The notes below the pieces were generated by a model. It was not told the origin of the DNA. It did not search any database and worked only from the letters and a program-made list of their open reading frames with translations. Positions 1 through 7,829 of a stretch of 64,000 bases of DNA are shown here, in pieces. How positions within the stretch are numbered: the first letter of the stretch is position 1; each line of letters starts with the position of its first letter. The position numbers were made by a program, and so were the translations under genes. Source of the stretch: JARFPW01 sp035464655 (GTDB lineage Bacteria > Gemmatimonadota > Gemmatimonadetes > Palauibacterales > Palauibacteraceae); the NCBI GenBank assembly GCA_035464655.1, contig DATHRZ010000130.1, positions 6,565-70,564 on the forward strand. The letters are read 5' to 3'.

Positions 1-104
1 TCGACCGTGAACACGGACAACTCCCCGTCCTCGACGGCGAGCAGCGCGTCGGGAAAGACCAGGAGCAGTGCCAGGCCGATCGTGAATCGGATCGAGTTCG
101 TCAC
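1..104 (-). CDS. atpF: F-type ATP synthase subunit b, N-terminal fragment (cut by window edge)
   Basis: Only the first 34 codons are in the window, reading on the minus strand from a GTG at 104. They encode a short basic start and a hydrophobic stretch (FTIGLALLLVFPDALLA), then EDGELSVFTV. A signal-peptide-like N-terminus followed by an acidic turn and the beginning of the membrane anchor is common in subunit b of FCB-group bacteria. The gene follows atpE by 16 bp, the usual a-c-b order. The identity rests mostly on position; the diagnostic coiled coil lies outside the window. Confidence 0.75.
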   Translation of the reverse strand, partial: MTNSIRFTIGLALLLVFPDALLAVEDGELSVFTV

Positions 105-120
105 GTCGTGTGTCCCGTCT

Positions 121-384
121 CTACTTGATGAACCCGGCGATCACGAGCCCGAACAGCGCCGCGCCCTCGATCAGGGCGGCGAGAATGATCGCGCCCGTCT
201 GGATCTGACCGGCCGCCTCGGGTTGACGCGCCATCGCGTCGGCCATCTGACCACCGATGCGGCCGATTCCGATGCCCGCGCCGATCACCACGACGCCCGC
301 CCCGATGATCGCCAGCCCGGCACCGATCGTCGTGCCCTGGGTAGCCTCCGCCGCATCCTGGACCATCGCCAACATGTTGTACAT
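121..384 (-). CDS. atpE: F-type ATP synthase subunit c
   Basis: This 87-residue protein forms the membrane rotor ring of F0. Two hydrophobic helices (about 19-45 and 62-85) flank the polar RQP loop at 53-55. The ion-carrying carboxylate is Glu73 in ALIEGAALFG. The residue after it is Gly rather than the Ser/Thr seen in sodium-binding rings, so proton coupling is more likely. The ATG at 384 has a strong GGAGGAG Shine-Dalgarno sequence about 5 bases upstream; later Met codons at residues 4 and 7 do not. An N-terminal extension of about 15 residues precedes the first helix. It lies between atpB and atpF. Confidence 0.95.
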   Translation of the reverse strand: MYNMLAMVQDAAEATQGTTIGAGLAIIGAGVVVIGAGIGIGRIGGQMADAMARQPEAAGQIQTGAIILAALIEGAALFGLVIAGFIK

Positions 385-445
385 TCCAGCTCCTCCTCGA
401 GTGCTTGTTCAGCCCCCCGTATGGGGCTCAGTCCGGCCGGCTACG

Positions 446-1462
446 TCAATGCGCGTGCCGGATCAGTCCGATGAATACCGCCGTCAGTATCGTAAAGATG
501 TACGCCTGCAAGAACGCCACGAAGATCTCCAGAAACATCACGAACAGCCCCAGCGCCAGCGCTCCGACGATGCTGACCCCGCCGATCAGGTTCGCTCCGC
601 CGTACGTCAGGATGAGCCCGAGCAGGGCGAGGATCACGAAGTGCCCGGCCGTCATGTTCGCGAACAGCCGGACGGCCAGCGCGAACGGCTTGGCGAGCTT
701 CCCGATGATCTCGACCGGGGTCATGATGATCAACATGATCGGCACCATGGGCTTCGGCAGACCCTTGGGCACGTAGAAGATCGTGCCGAGGTAACCCTTC
801 GGCCCGAGCGCCGCGAACCCGGCCGCCTCGACGATCACCAGGGAGATGATCGCCAGCGCGCCGGTGACCATGATGTTCGATGTCGCCGTGGCGCCGTAGG
901 GCACGAGGCCGAGCAGGTTCGCGTACAGGATGAAGAAGAACAGGGTCACCACGTAGGGCACGAAGCGCTCGCCGCCGTGGCCGATGTTCGCCAGGGCGAC
1001 CTCGTCGCGCAGGTACTCGTAGAACGCCTCGAAGAAGTTCAGGAATCCCTTCGGCGCCTCGCCGGCCTGATCCTCGCGCGAGAACCTCCGTGCCGCGATC
1101 CACACGGTGAGGATCGTGAGCAGCGTCGCGATCCACAGGAACACCGTGTGCTTGGTGGGCGACATATCGATCACGAGAGGCCCGGCGCGAATCGGCTCCC
1201 ACTGCGGCAGGTGGATCGGCTCCAGGAACGGGAGGTCGATCTCGTTCGAGTCGATGATGTGGTGCATCATCGTCTCGGTGCCCCACTCGTGCGCGTCCTC
1301 GTCGGCGTGCTCGGGATCCGACTCCTGGACGGTCGCCTCCTGAACCGACGCAACGGACACGGGTACGGAGGCCGCCGCCGAGTCCGCCGGAAATGCGGCG
1401 AACGCCATGACGGTGGCGCCGATAAGGAAGGTCGACAGCAGGGGTCTGGGCATTCCCATCAT
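446..1462 (-). CDS. atpB: F-type ATP synthase subunit a
   Basis: Subunit a forms the proton half-channels against the c-ring. The 338-residue protein is longer than the usual 240-270 because of an N-terminal signal-like helix (about 8-30) and a periplasmic stretch rich in Asp, Glu and His (about 45-75) before the first core helix. The essential arginine is Arg265 in FALAVRLFANMTAGH. Its start overlaps the stop of the upstream gene by 4 bp (ATGA), which indicates translational coupling. N-terminal extensions of this kind occur in other FCB-group AtpB proteins. Start choice among the first Met codons is slightly uncertain. Confidence 0.96.
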   Translation of the reverse strand: MMGMPRPLLSTFLIGATVMAFAAFPADSAAASVPVSVASVQEATVQESDPEHADEDAHEWGTETMMHHIIDSNEIDLPFLEPIHLPQWEPIRAGPLVIDMSPTKHTVFLWIATLLTILTVWIAARRFSREDQAGEAPKGFLNFFEAFYEYLRDEVALANIGHGGERFVPYVVTLFFFILYANLLGLVPYGATATSNIMVTGALAIISLVIVEAAGFAALGPKGYLGTIFYVPKGLPKPMVPIMLIIMTPVEIIGKLAKPFALAVRLFANMTAGHFVILALLGLILTYGGANLIGGVSIVGALALGLFVMFLEIFVAFLQAYIFTILTAVFIGLIRHAH

Positions 1463-1836
1463 TTATCGTTGGACCCCGACTTCCGCGGGATCGTCGCGAG
1501 CCAGATCGCTTCGAGAATTATCAGTGCCGCGAGACCGAGACCGAATACGATCGCCGCCTCGCGCGTGACCGGGCCGAACCGTGTCGCCAGCCAGGCGCCC
1601 AGCAGGGCACCGACCCGCGCCGTGATGCCGCCGGCCCATGCGCGCATCAGGTCTCGACCACCGTCGAAGGCCCGAACCAGCACGACGAAGGCTACGGCCT
1701 GTACCGACCACGCCAGCGTCAGCGCGAGGGCCGCCTGCCGGCCTTCGACCCCGGACGCTACGGCGACCCGCCAGCCGGCCACCGCCACGACACCCGCCAG
1801 CAGCAGATACCCTGCGGTCCGCTTGCCGGAGATCAG
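1459..1836 (-). CDS. Small polytopic membrane protein of the ATP synthase operon, probable CTG start
   Basis: A 125-residue protein with about four hydrophobic segments (roughly 8-25, 36-54, 68-85, 92-112) and a basic C-terminus, lying between atpZ and atpB. Its position and topology resemble the AtpI-type proteins that precede subunit a and are thought to help c-ring assembly, but the sequence is not diagnostic. No ATG, GTG or TTG lies near the obvious N-terminus. A CTG at 1836 has a GGAG about 6 bases upstream and overlaps the atpZ stop by 4 bp (CTGA), so I take it as the start. The stop overlaps atpB by 4 bp. Confidence 0.6.
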   Translation of the reverse strand: MISGKRTAGYLLLAGVVAVAGWRVAVASGVEGRQAALALTLAWSVQAVAFVVLVRAFDGGRDLMRAWAGGITARVGALLGAWLATRFGPVTREAAIVFGLGLAALIILEAIWLATIPRKSGSNDK

Positions 1837-2081
1837 TCGTCGCTCCGTCCCGCCGACTCTTCGTTCGCGTCGGACAGGTCGCGAAGCATGCGATACAGCC
1901 CCGCCCCGAAGGCGGTGAACGTGCCCACCAGCACGAACAGGGGGCTCGTTCCCAGTCGCTCGTCGAGCAGCGTTCCCAGCCAGGCGAACAGCGCGACCGC
2001 CAGCCCGAGCGTGATGCCGTGGCCGCCGTAGCGACCGAGCTGGGAGGCGGTGCTCGACGATTCGTCGCCGGGTTCGCTCAA
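1833..2081 (-). CDS. atpZ: AtpZ/AtpI-type ATP synthase accessory protein
   Basis: An 82-residue protein with two transmembrane helices (GITLGLAVALFAWLGTLLDE and LFVLVGTFTAFGAGLYRML). The glycine-rich first helix ending in LD and the second with a FGAGLYRM pattern are typical of the AtpZ/AtpI family (F0F1-ATPase subunit, putative Ca/Mg transporter), found at the head of many atp operons. I chose the TTG at 2081 because GGAGG lies 5 bases before it. The open frame runs further upstream but without family sequence, and a promoter lies at 2111-2139. It is probably the first gene of the operon. Confidence 0.8.
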   Translation of the reverse strand: MSEPGDESSSTASQLGRYGGHGITLGLAVALFAWLGTLLDERLGTSPLFVLVGTFTAFGAGLYRMLRDLSDANEESAGRSDD

Positions 2082-2110
2082 TGGTGCCTCCGCTAGTTCG
2101 AGCCGGGCCG

Positions 2111-2139
2111 ATGATACCCGCTTGTGAAAAATTGCGCAA
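2111..2139 (-). promoter_or_regulatory. Probable housekeeping promoter of the atp operon
   Basis: On the minus strand TTGCGC (2139-2134) and TATCAT (2116-2111) are separated by 17 bases. The putative start of transcription is about 20 bases upstream of the atpZ TTG. It sits in the 214-bp divergent gap between atpZ and the moxR-like gene. Confidence 0.5.
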
Positions 2140-2295
2140 GCCTCGTCGGCCACCGTAAACTCGCCCCAATCCTTGACTCTCGGGACCCCGCGCGCCAGCC
2201 TTCCGGCGGGAACTACGGACGCCGGCGGTGTACGTGCTGGAGGGTTCGAGTAGCGCGGGTCGACGACGGTTGACGCGGGGCCTGAAGGGGGACAC

Positions 2296-3315
2296 TTGGA
2301 AGCGAATGCGGCGAGACCGGCGGTCGACGACTCGGCCGACATAGAGTTGCTCGAGCGCCTGGCCGGCGCGCGGACGGCGATCGAGCGCGAGGTCTCACAC
2401 CGAATCGTGGGACAGACATCGGTGGTCGAGAAGCTGCTGGTCACCCTGCTGGCCGGCGGGCACTCGCTGCTCGTGGGCGTCCCGGGGCTCGCGAAGACGA
2501 CGCTGATCGCGACGCTCGCCGAAACCCTGCGGCTCGATTTCCACCGGATCCAGTTCACGCCCGACCTGATGCCGTCGGACATCACCGGCACCGAAGTGCT
2601 CGAGGAAGACCACGAAACCGGACGACGCGTGTTCCGTTTCGTCCACGGTCCGATCTTCGCGAACGTCATCCTGGCCGACGAAATCAACCGCACGCCACCC
2701 AAGACGCAGGCCGCGCTCCTCCAGGCCATGCAGGAGAACGAGGTCACGGTCGGAAACGACACGTTCCGTCTGCCGCGGCCGTTCTTCGTTCTCGCTACGC
2801 AGAATCCGATCGAGCACGAGGGGACCTATCCGCTGCCCGAGGCCCAACTCGACCGGTTCATGATGGAGCTCCGCATCGACTATCCGAGCCTCGACGAGGA
2901 GATCGACATCGCGGCCCTCACGACGTCGGCCGACGTGGCGGAGGTCGAGCCGGTGCTGAGCGCCAGCGACCTGGCCGACTTCCAGGGTCTCGTGCGCCGC
3001 GTGCCGGCTCCGCCCTCGCTGGTCGAGGCGGCCGTCCGGCTCGCCCGGGCGACGCGCCCCGACGACGACGCGGCGCCGGAGTTCGTGCGCAGTATGGTCG
3101 CGTGGGGCGCCGGGCCGCGCGCTTCGCAGTACCTGGTGCTCGGTTCGAAGGCGCGAGCGGCCCTCGACGGCCGCCCCGTGCCCGACCTCGACGACGTGCG
3201 GGCCGTCGCGCCGGACGTGCTCAGGCACCGCATCGTGCCCGGCTTCGAGGCGGAGGCGGCTGGCCGCACGGCCGACGACCTGATCGACGAGCTGGTCCGT
3301 AGCATTCTCGCCTGA
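2296..3315 (+). CDS. MoxR-family AAA+ ATPase
   Basis: A 339-residue MoxR-type AAA+ ATPase, a chaperone-like family often involved in maturation of metalloproteins or envelope complexes. Walker A is GVPGLAKTT (61-69), Walker B ILADEIN (about 125-131), followed by the family motif RTPPKTQAALLQAM and the sensor stretch ATQNPIEHEGTYPLPEAQLD. The C-terminal lid (about 230-339) fits AAA_lid_2. The start is TTG at 2296, preceded by AAGGGGGA. Most moxR genes sit beside DUF58 and VWA-domain genes; here the next gene is a CNNM/CorC protein, so its substrate is not predictable from context. Confidence 0.93.
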   Translation: MEANAARPAVDDSADIELLERLAGARTAIEREVSHRIVGQTSVVEKLLVTLLAGGHSLLVGVPGLAKTTLIATLAETLRLDFHRIQFTPDLMPSDITGTEVLEEDHETGRRVFRFVHGPIFANVILADEINRTPPKTQAALLQAMQENEVTVGNDTFRLPRPFFVLATQNPIEHEGTYPLPEAQLDRFMMELRIDYPSLDEEIDIAALTTSADVAEVEPVLSASDLADFQGLVRRVPAPPSLVEAAVRLARATRPDDDAAPEFVRSMVAWGAGPRASQYLVLGSKARAALDGRPVPDLDDVRAVAPDVLRHRIVPGFEAEAAGRTADDLIDELVRSILA

Positions 3316-3345
3316 TTCTTCCGGACAGGAGTTGTCGGCGCGTCC

Positions 3346-4587
3346 ATGACCGCCACTCTGATATTCCTGGCGCTGTTGATCCTCTCTTCCGGGCTGTTCT
3401 CCGGAAGCGAAATCGCGCTGTTCTCCATCTCACGCGCCCGGGCGGCCGGCCTGGCGGCCGACGGTCGCCGCGGCGCCGCGGCGCTCGTCCGCCTGAAGTC
3501 CGATCCCGAGCTTCTGCTCGTCACCTTGTTGATCGGCAACAACGTCGTGAACATCCTGGCCGCTTCGGTCGCGACCTATGCGGCCACGCAGGCCTTCGGT
3601 TCGGCCGGCGTGGGAATCGCCACGGGCGTCATGACGCTGCTCATCCTGTTCTTCGGCGAAATCGTCCCCAAGAGCTTCGCGGCGCGCAATGCCGAAACGA
3701 TCGCTCTCGCGATCGCGCCGTTCTTTCTCGGCCTCAGGGTGGTACTGCTGCCGGTCGCCGCGCCCTTCGTGTGGCTGACGCGTTTCGTCGTTCCGCTTCG
3801 CACCAGCATGCCCAGCGTGACGGAGAGCGAGATCCGCAGCCTGACGGAGATGGGACACCGGCGCGGGGCGATCGACGCGCACGAACGCCAGCTCATCGAG
3901 CGGGCTTTCCTGCTCGACACCACGCGCGCCTGGCAGATCATGACGCCCCGGGTCGATATCTTTTCGTGGCACGAGGACACGACGCTGGGTGAAATCGCCG
4001 ACGAGCTTCCCGATGTGCCGTACAGCCGCGTGCCGATCTACGGCGACTCGCTGGACGATATCACCGGCATCCTGTATGTCCGCGACGCCTACCAGCGCCT
4101 CGCGCGGGAAGGCGGCGGCACTCGCATCGCGGAGCTCGCCCGCGACGCATTCTTCGTCCCCGCCTCGATTTCGCTCGTTCAGTTGCTGGCGGAGTTCCGG
4201 GTCCGGCGGATGCACCTCGGCGTGGTCGTCGACGAGCACGGGGGCACCGACGGGATCGTCACGCTCGAGGACGTTCTCGAAGAGCTGGTGGGCGAGATCG
4301 CCGACGAAACGGACCTGCCGGAGGATCCGATCCGCCGGATCGGCCGCGACGAGATCGTGGTCGACGCCGCCACCGACCTGAAGGACATCAACGAGGTGTT
4401 CGGCGCCGAGCTGCCCGTGCAGGAGCACCGCTCGCTCAACGGTCTCCTGCTCGAGACACTGGGGCGCGTTCCGCGCGCGAAAGAGGTCGTCCGGATCGGC
4501 GGCGTGGAGATCGAGATCGTCGAGGCCGAAAGCACGCAGGTCGGCCGCGTGCGAATGCGGCGGGTGTCGCAGGACGACGGCTCGTAG
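3346..4587 (+). CDS. CNNM/CorC (HlyC/CorC) family transporter or regulator
   Basis: A 413-residue membrane protein with an N-terminal CNNM (DUF21) domain of about four helices (1-175), a CBS-domain pair (about 195-330, including the YSRVPIYGDSLDDITGILYVRD pattern split across the CBS repeat), and a C-terminal CorC_HlyC domain (about 335-410). Members include magnesium/cobalt efflux proteins such as CorC and MpfA; the old 'hemolysin' label is misleading. It follows the MoxR gene by 30 bp in the same direction and may be cotranscribed. It converges on the prepilin peptidase gene with 23 bp between stops. Confidence 0.9.
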   Translation: MTATLIFLALLILSSGLFSGSEIALFSISRARAAGLAADGRRGAAALVRLKSDPELLLVTLLIGNNVVNILAASVATYAATQAFGSAGVGIATGVMTLLILFFGEIVPKSFAARNAETIALAIAPFFLGLRVVLLPVAAPFVWLTRFVVPLRTSMPSVTESEIRSLTEMGHRRGAIDAHERQLIERAFLLDTTRAWQIMTPRVDIFSWHEDTTLGEIADELPDVPYSRVPIYGDSLDDITGILYVRDAYQRLAREGGGTRIAELARDAFFVPASISLVQLLAEFRVRRMHLGVVVDEHGGTDGIVTLEDVLEELVGEIADETDLPEDPIRRIGRDEIVVDAATDLKDINEVFGAELPVQEHRSLNGLLLETLGRVPRAKEVVRIGGVEIEIVEAESTQVGRVRMRRVSQDDGS

Positions 4588-4610
4588 CGAGGGCCGACCT
4601 GGTTGCTTTC

Positions 4611-5381
4611 TTAGAGGAACATCCCGGCGTACCAGTCGGTCAGGGCGTCCCCGAGCAGGAAGGTGGCCGCCGCGCCGAGCGCGAGGAATACGCCGAACGG
4701 CACTTCGCGGTCGGTGCGCAACGCGACGGGCGCGAACACGATGGTACCGACCAGGGCCCCGAGGAAGATCGTGAGCATGGCGCCCGCGGGCCCGAGAAAC
4801 GCGCCGACCATCGCCATCATCTTCATGTCGCCGCCACCCATCGCGGGCTTCTTGAACGCCCACTCGCCCGCCACGCCGACCACGAACAGCACTCCGAAGC
4901 CGGCGACCGCGCCGAGGATCGACGCCAGCACGCTCGGCGGCCCCGGGAGCGGCGCCAGCGCCAGCCCGGCTACCAGCCCACCGAGGCTCAGCGGATCGGG
5001 AATCAGGTAGTGGCGCGCGTCGATCAGCGCGATCGCCAGCACGATACTGAGCAGCACGGCTCCCTGCAGCCCGGTCCAGGACGGTCCGTACAGCCAGGCG
5101 ACGCCGACCCAGATCAGCGCGGTTCCCGCTTCGACCAGGGGATACTCGATCGAGATCGGCGCTCCGCAGCGCCGGCACCGGCCACGCAGGACCAGCCAGC
5201 TCACGATCGGGATGTTGTCGTACCAGGCGATCATCGCGCCGCACGCCGGGCAGGAAGAGCGCGGGCGCACCGGGCTCTCGCCCACGGGCAGGCGCGCCAC
5301 GAGCACGTTGATGAACGAGCCGATCGCCGCCCCGAGCAGGCCGGCATAGACGAGAAACACGAGGTCGAGCGGTGCCGGCAC
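4611..5381 (-). CDS. pilD: Prepilin peptidase / N-methyltransferase (type IV pilus)
   Basis: This inner-membrane aspartyl protease cleaves the Gly-Phe junction of prepilins and methylates the new N-terminus. The 256-residue protein has the methyltransferase domain with paired cysteines (Cys44, Cys47, Cys69, Cys72) and the peptidase domain with catalytic aspartates Asp121 (IDARHYLIPD) and Asp185 (GGGDMKMM). The frame is open well upstream, but the GTG at 5381 has GGAGG 5 bases before it and begins one base after the stop of the upstream methyltransferase gene. Its substrates in this window are PilA, the FimT-like and PilV-like pilins. It is unlinked to the main pil block. Confidence 0.95.
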   Translation of the reverse strand: MPAPLDLVFLVYAGLLGAAIGSFINVLVARLPVGESPVRPRSSCPACGAMIAWYDNIPIVSWLVLRGRCRRCGAPISIEYPLVEAGTALIWVGVAWLYGPSWTGLQGAVLLSIVLAIALIDARHYLIPDPLSLGGLVAGLALAPLPGPPSVLASILGAVAGFGVLFVVGVAGEWAFKKPAMGGGDMKMMAMVGAFLGPAGAMLTIFLGALVGTIVFAPVALRTDREVPFGVFLALGAAATFLLGDALTDWYAGMFL

Positions 5382-5382
5382 G

Positions 5383-6144
5383 TCAGCCTCCGAAGAATCG
5401 GTCCATGAGAATTGCGCCCGCCATCGCCACGTTGAGCGAATCGGCCGGGCCGCGCTGTGGGATGCCGACCACGCCGTCGGCGGCGGCGCGGACCTCGTCC
5501 GACACGCCGGCCGCTTCGTTGCCGAACACGAGGGCGGCGTCCCGGGCCGTCGCCGACCGCGGCGCCGGCGCACCGCCCGCCGCCGCGGCGAGCAGCGGCA
5601 CGCCATGCTCGCGGCACCAGCCGGCAAGCTCGGCCACCGAGGTCGCGATCACGGGAATCCGGAAGCTGGCCCCGGCGGCCGCCCGCACGGTCTTCGGGTT
5701 CCACGGATCCGCCGTGCCCGGCAGCAGAACCACGCCGCCCGCGCCGAGCGCGTCGGCCGCGCGGATCAGCGTGCCGACGTTGCCCGGATCCTGCACGGCG
5801 TCGAGCACGGCAAGGCGCGGCTGGCGGACGTCCGCCAGCGAGCGGAGCGGGATGTCGACCACGAGCAACAGTCCCTGCGGGGTGACCGTGTCGGCGAACT
5901 CCGCGAGCTCCGCCTCGTCCACCTGTTCGAGCTCGGCGCCGGCCGCCCGCAGGTCGGCCAACAGACGGGCGAGCGCTGGATCGCCGGCCGCTTCGTCGGT
6001 ATATAGCGCATCGTGAACCGTCGCCCCGGCATCGAGTGCGTCGCGGGCGACGGCCGGACCCTCGACGAGCAGCATTCCGTGCTCGCGCCGGCCCTTGACC
6101 CGGCGCAGCGCGCGCAGGCGCTTAGCCCGGTTGATGCTGGGCAT
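5383..6144 (-). CDS. SpoU/TrmH-family RNA 2'-O-methyltransferase
   Basis: A 253-residue SPOUT methyltransferase of the TrmH/RlmB type. The N-terminal part (about 1-95) is a substrate-binding domain. The catalytic domain carries the three family motifs: LDAVQDPGNVGTLIRAADALG, LVFGNEAAGVS, and IPQRGPADSLNVAMAGAILM, which form the trefoil-knotted SAM site. The ATG at 6144 is chosen because homologues begin with a short basic stretch like INRAKRLRALRRVKGR. The target RNA position cannot be told from sequence. It probably shares a transcript with pilD and is divergent from thiD. Confidence 0.9.
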   Translation of the reverse strand: MPSINRAKRLRALRRVKGRREHGMLLVEGPAVARDALDAGATVHDALYTDEAAGDPALARLLADLRAAGAELEQVDEAELAEFADTVTPQGLLLVVDIPLRSLADVRQPRLAVLDAVQDPGNVGTLIRAADALGAGGVVLLPGTADPWNPKTVRAAAGASFRIPVIATSVAELAGWCREHGVPLLAAAAGGAPAPRSATARDAALVFGNEAAGVSDEVRAAADGVVGIPQRGPADSLNVAMAGAILMDRFFGG

Positions 6145-6175
6145 CGGACTCGAACGTGCCGTGAGAGGAGACAGA

Positions 6176-7006
6176 GTGGCCGTAGACGCACCGGCAGGCG
6201 ACGTGAACGGCGACCCGTCTGTACGGCCGATCGCCCTGACGATCGCGGGCAGCGATTCCGGCGGGGGTGCTGGCATCCAGGCCGACCTCAAGACGTTCCA
6301 CGCGTTCGAGGTATTCGGCACCTCGGTCGTCACGGCGATCACCGCTCAAAACACGCGCGCGGTGACGGCCGTGCAGCGCGTCGACCCGCACATCGTGAGG
6401 GCGCAGATGGACGCCCTGGCGGCCGACCTGCCGCCGGCGGCGTCGAAGTCGGGGATGCTGGCCGATGCGGAGATCATCGAGACGGTGGCTGCCGGGCTCG
6501 AGGCCGGCGGATTCGGCCCGTACGTGCTCGACCCGGTGATGGTCGCCGCCAGCGGCGCGCGGCTGCTCGACCCCGACGCCGTGGGCGCACTTCGCGCGCG
6601 GCTCGTCCCACTTGCCCGGCTGGTCACCCCCAACCTGGCCGAGGCGGCGATCCTCGCCGATCGGCCGGTGAACGACCCCGACGAGATGCGCGCCGCCGGC
6701 GAGCGGATTCTCGAACTCGGCTGCGAGGCCGTGCTCGTGAAGGGCGGGCACCTGGCGGGCCCCACCGTCGTGGACATTCTGCTGACGAACGCCGGCGAGC
6801 GCGTCTGGCGAGCGCCGAAGCTCGACGCCGGCGACCCGCACGGAACCGGCTGCACCCTGTCGGCCGCGATCGCCGCGGGCCTCGCGTACGGGCGACCCCT
6901 CGAGGCGGCGGTCGACGAGGCGCTCGCGTTCACCCGACGCGCCATATCCACGGCCCCGAAGCGCGGAGCCGGCAGCCGGCCGCTCAACCACTGGGCGAAG
7001 CGCTGA
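6176..7006 (+). CDS. thiD: Hydroxymethylpyrimidine / phosphomethylpyrimidine kinase
   Basis: ThiD phosphorylates HMP and then HMP-phosphate to HMP-diphosphate in thiamine synthesis. The 276-residue ribokinase-fold protein has the N-terminal signature IAGSDSGGGAGIQADLKTF, the middle region SKSGMLADAEII and VLDPVMVAASGARLL, and the C-terminal anion-hole motif DPHGTGCTLSAAIAAGLA. I place the start at GTG 6176, which has AGAGGAG upstream; the open frame continues upstream without conserved sequence and overlaps the divergent methyltransferase. The 3' end overlaps the convergent purine nucleoside phosphorylase gene by 23 bp. Confidence 0.95.
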   Translation: MAVDAPAGDVNGDPSVRPIALTIAGSDSGGGAGIQADLKTFHAFEVFGTSVVTAITAQNTRAVTAVQRVDPHIVRAQMDALAADLPPAASKSGMLADAEIIETVAAGLEAGGFGPYVLDPVMVAASGARLLDPDAVGALRARLVPLARLVTPNLAEAAILADRPVNDPDEMRAAGERILELGCEAVLVKGGHLAGPTVVDILLTNAGERVWRAPKLDAGDPHGTGCTLSAAIAAGLAYGRPLEAAVDEALAFTRRAISTAPKRGAGSRPLNHWAKR

Positions 7007-7829
7007 GGCGTTCGTCGGCCCGGACGAGCGCGGCGAGCACGAGCGCCTGGAACTGATCCTTCACGCGCTCGGTCGTCTCGATCACCTCGAGGTGCGACAG
7101 GGGCTCGGGACTGATCCCCGCCGCGAAGTTCGTCATGCAACTCACGCCGAAGCAGCGCACCCCGAGGGCCCTGGCCGTGATGACCTCCGGCACGGTCGAC
7201 ATCCCGACGGCGTCGGCGCCGAGGCGTTCCGCCATGCGGATCTCGGCCGGCGTCTCGAAGCTCGGGCCAAGATTCGCCGCGTAGACGCCCTCGCGCAGCG
7301 GAATGCCCGTCTGCGCGGCCGCTTCCCGCACCGCCTCGCACAACTCGGCGTCGTAGGGCGCGGCGAGCGGCGGCGGCGGAAGCTCCTCGTCGAGGCCCGC
7401 GCCGCGCAGCGGATCGCAGCCCATGAAGTTCAGGTGGTCGACGATCAGCATGAGGTCGCCGGGCGCGAAGGTACGGTTCACGGCGCCGGCCGCGTTGCTG
7501 ACGAACAGGGCGCGGATGCCGAGCCTCGCCAGCGCCCGCACGGGCAGGGTGGCGTGGTGGGCCGGATGGCCCTCGTACAGGTGGGCGCGCCCCTGGAGGG
7601 CGGCGCACGGCACGCCGCCGAGGGGACCCAGGTGGAGCACGCCGGCGTGTCCCTCGACGCCCGCCCCCGGAAAGCCCGGAATCTCGTCGTACGGAATCGC
7701 GTGGCCACCCTCGAACCGGTCGGCGAGCCCACCAAGGCCCGAACCGAGAATCACCCCGATCCGCGGCGCGTACCCTCCCGTACGGCTTCGAATCTCGTCG
7801 GCCGCGCGGGCCGAGACCGGAGCGCTCAC
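6984..7829 (-). CDS. Purine nucleoside phosphorylase (trimeric type, PNP-I)
   Basis: This enzyme splits inosine and guanosine with phosphate into base and ribose-1-phosphate. The 281-residue protein matches the trimeric family: GVILGSGLGGLAD phosphate loop, GRAHLYEGH, SNAAGAVN, and VGMSTVPEVITAR purine-site region, then NFAAGIS. The GTG start at 7829 overlaps the transporter stop by 4 bp (GTGA). The coupling with a CNT nucleoside transporter makes a coherent uptake-and-phosphorolysis unit. Confidence 0.94.
   Translation of the reverse strand: MSAPVSARAADEIRSRTGGYAPRIGVILGSGLGGLADRFEGGHAIPYDEIPGFPGAGVEGHAGVLHLGPLGGVPCAALQGRAHLYEGHPAHHATLPVRALARLGIRALFVSNAAGAVNRTFAPGDLMLIVDHLNFMGCDPLRGAGLDEELPPPPLAAPYDAELCEAVREAAAQTGIPLREGVYAANLGPSFETPAEIRMAERLGADAVGMSTVPEVITARALGVRCFGVSCMTNFAAGISPEPLSHLEVIETTERVKDQFQALVLAALVRADERLSASPSG

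Noticed and set aside
257..1918. Long open frame on the plus strand over the atp operon
   Set aside because: It is antisense to atpE, atpB and atpZ, is Arg/Asp/His-rich without any family pattern, and high GC content keeps such frames open by chance.
3430..5244. 604-codon minus-strand frame under the CNNM/CorC gene
   Set aside because: It is the antisense of a clear CorC gene and an out-of-frame shadow of pilD, with no recognisable domain.
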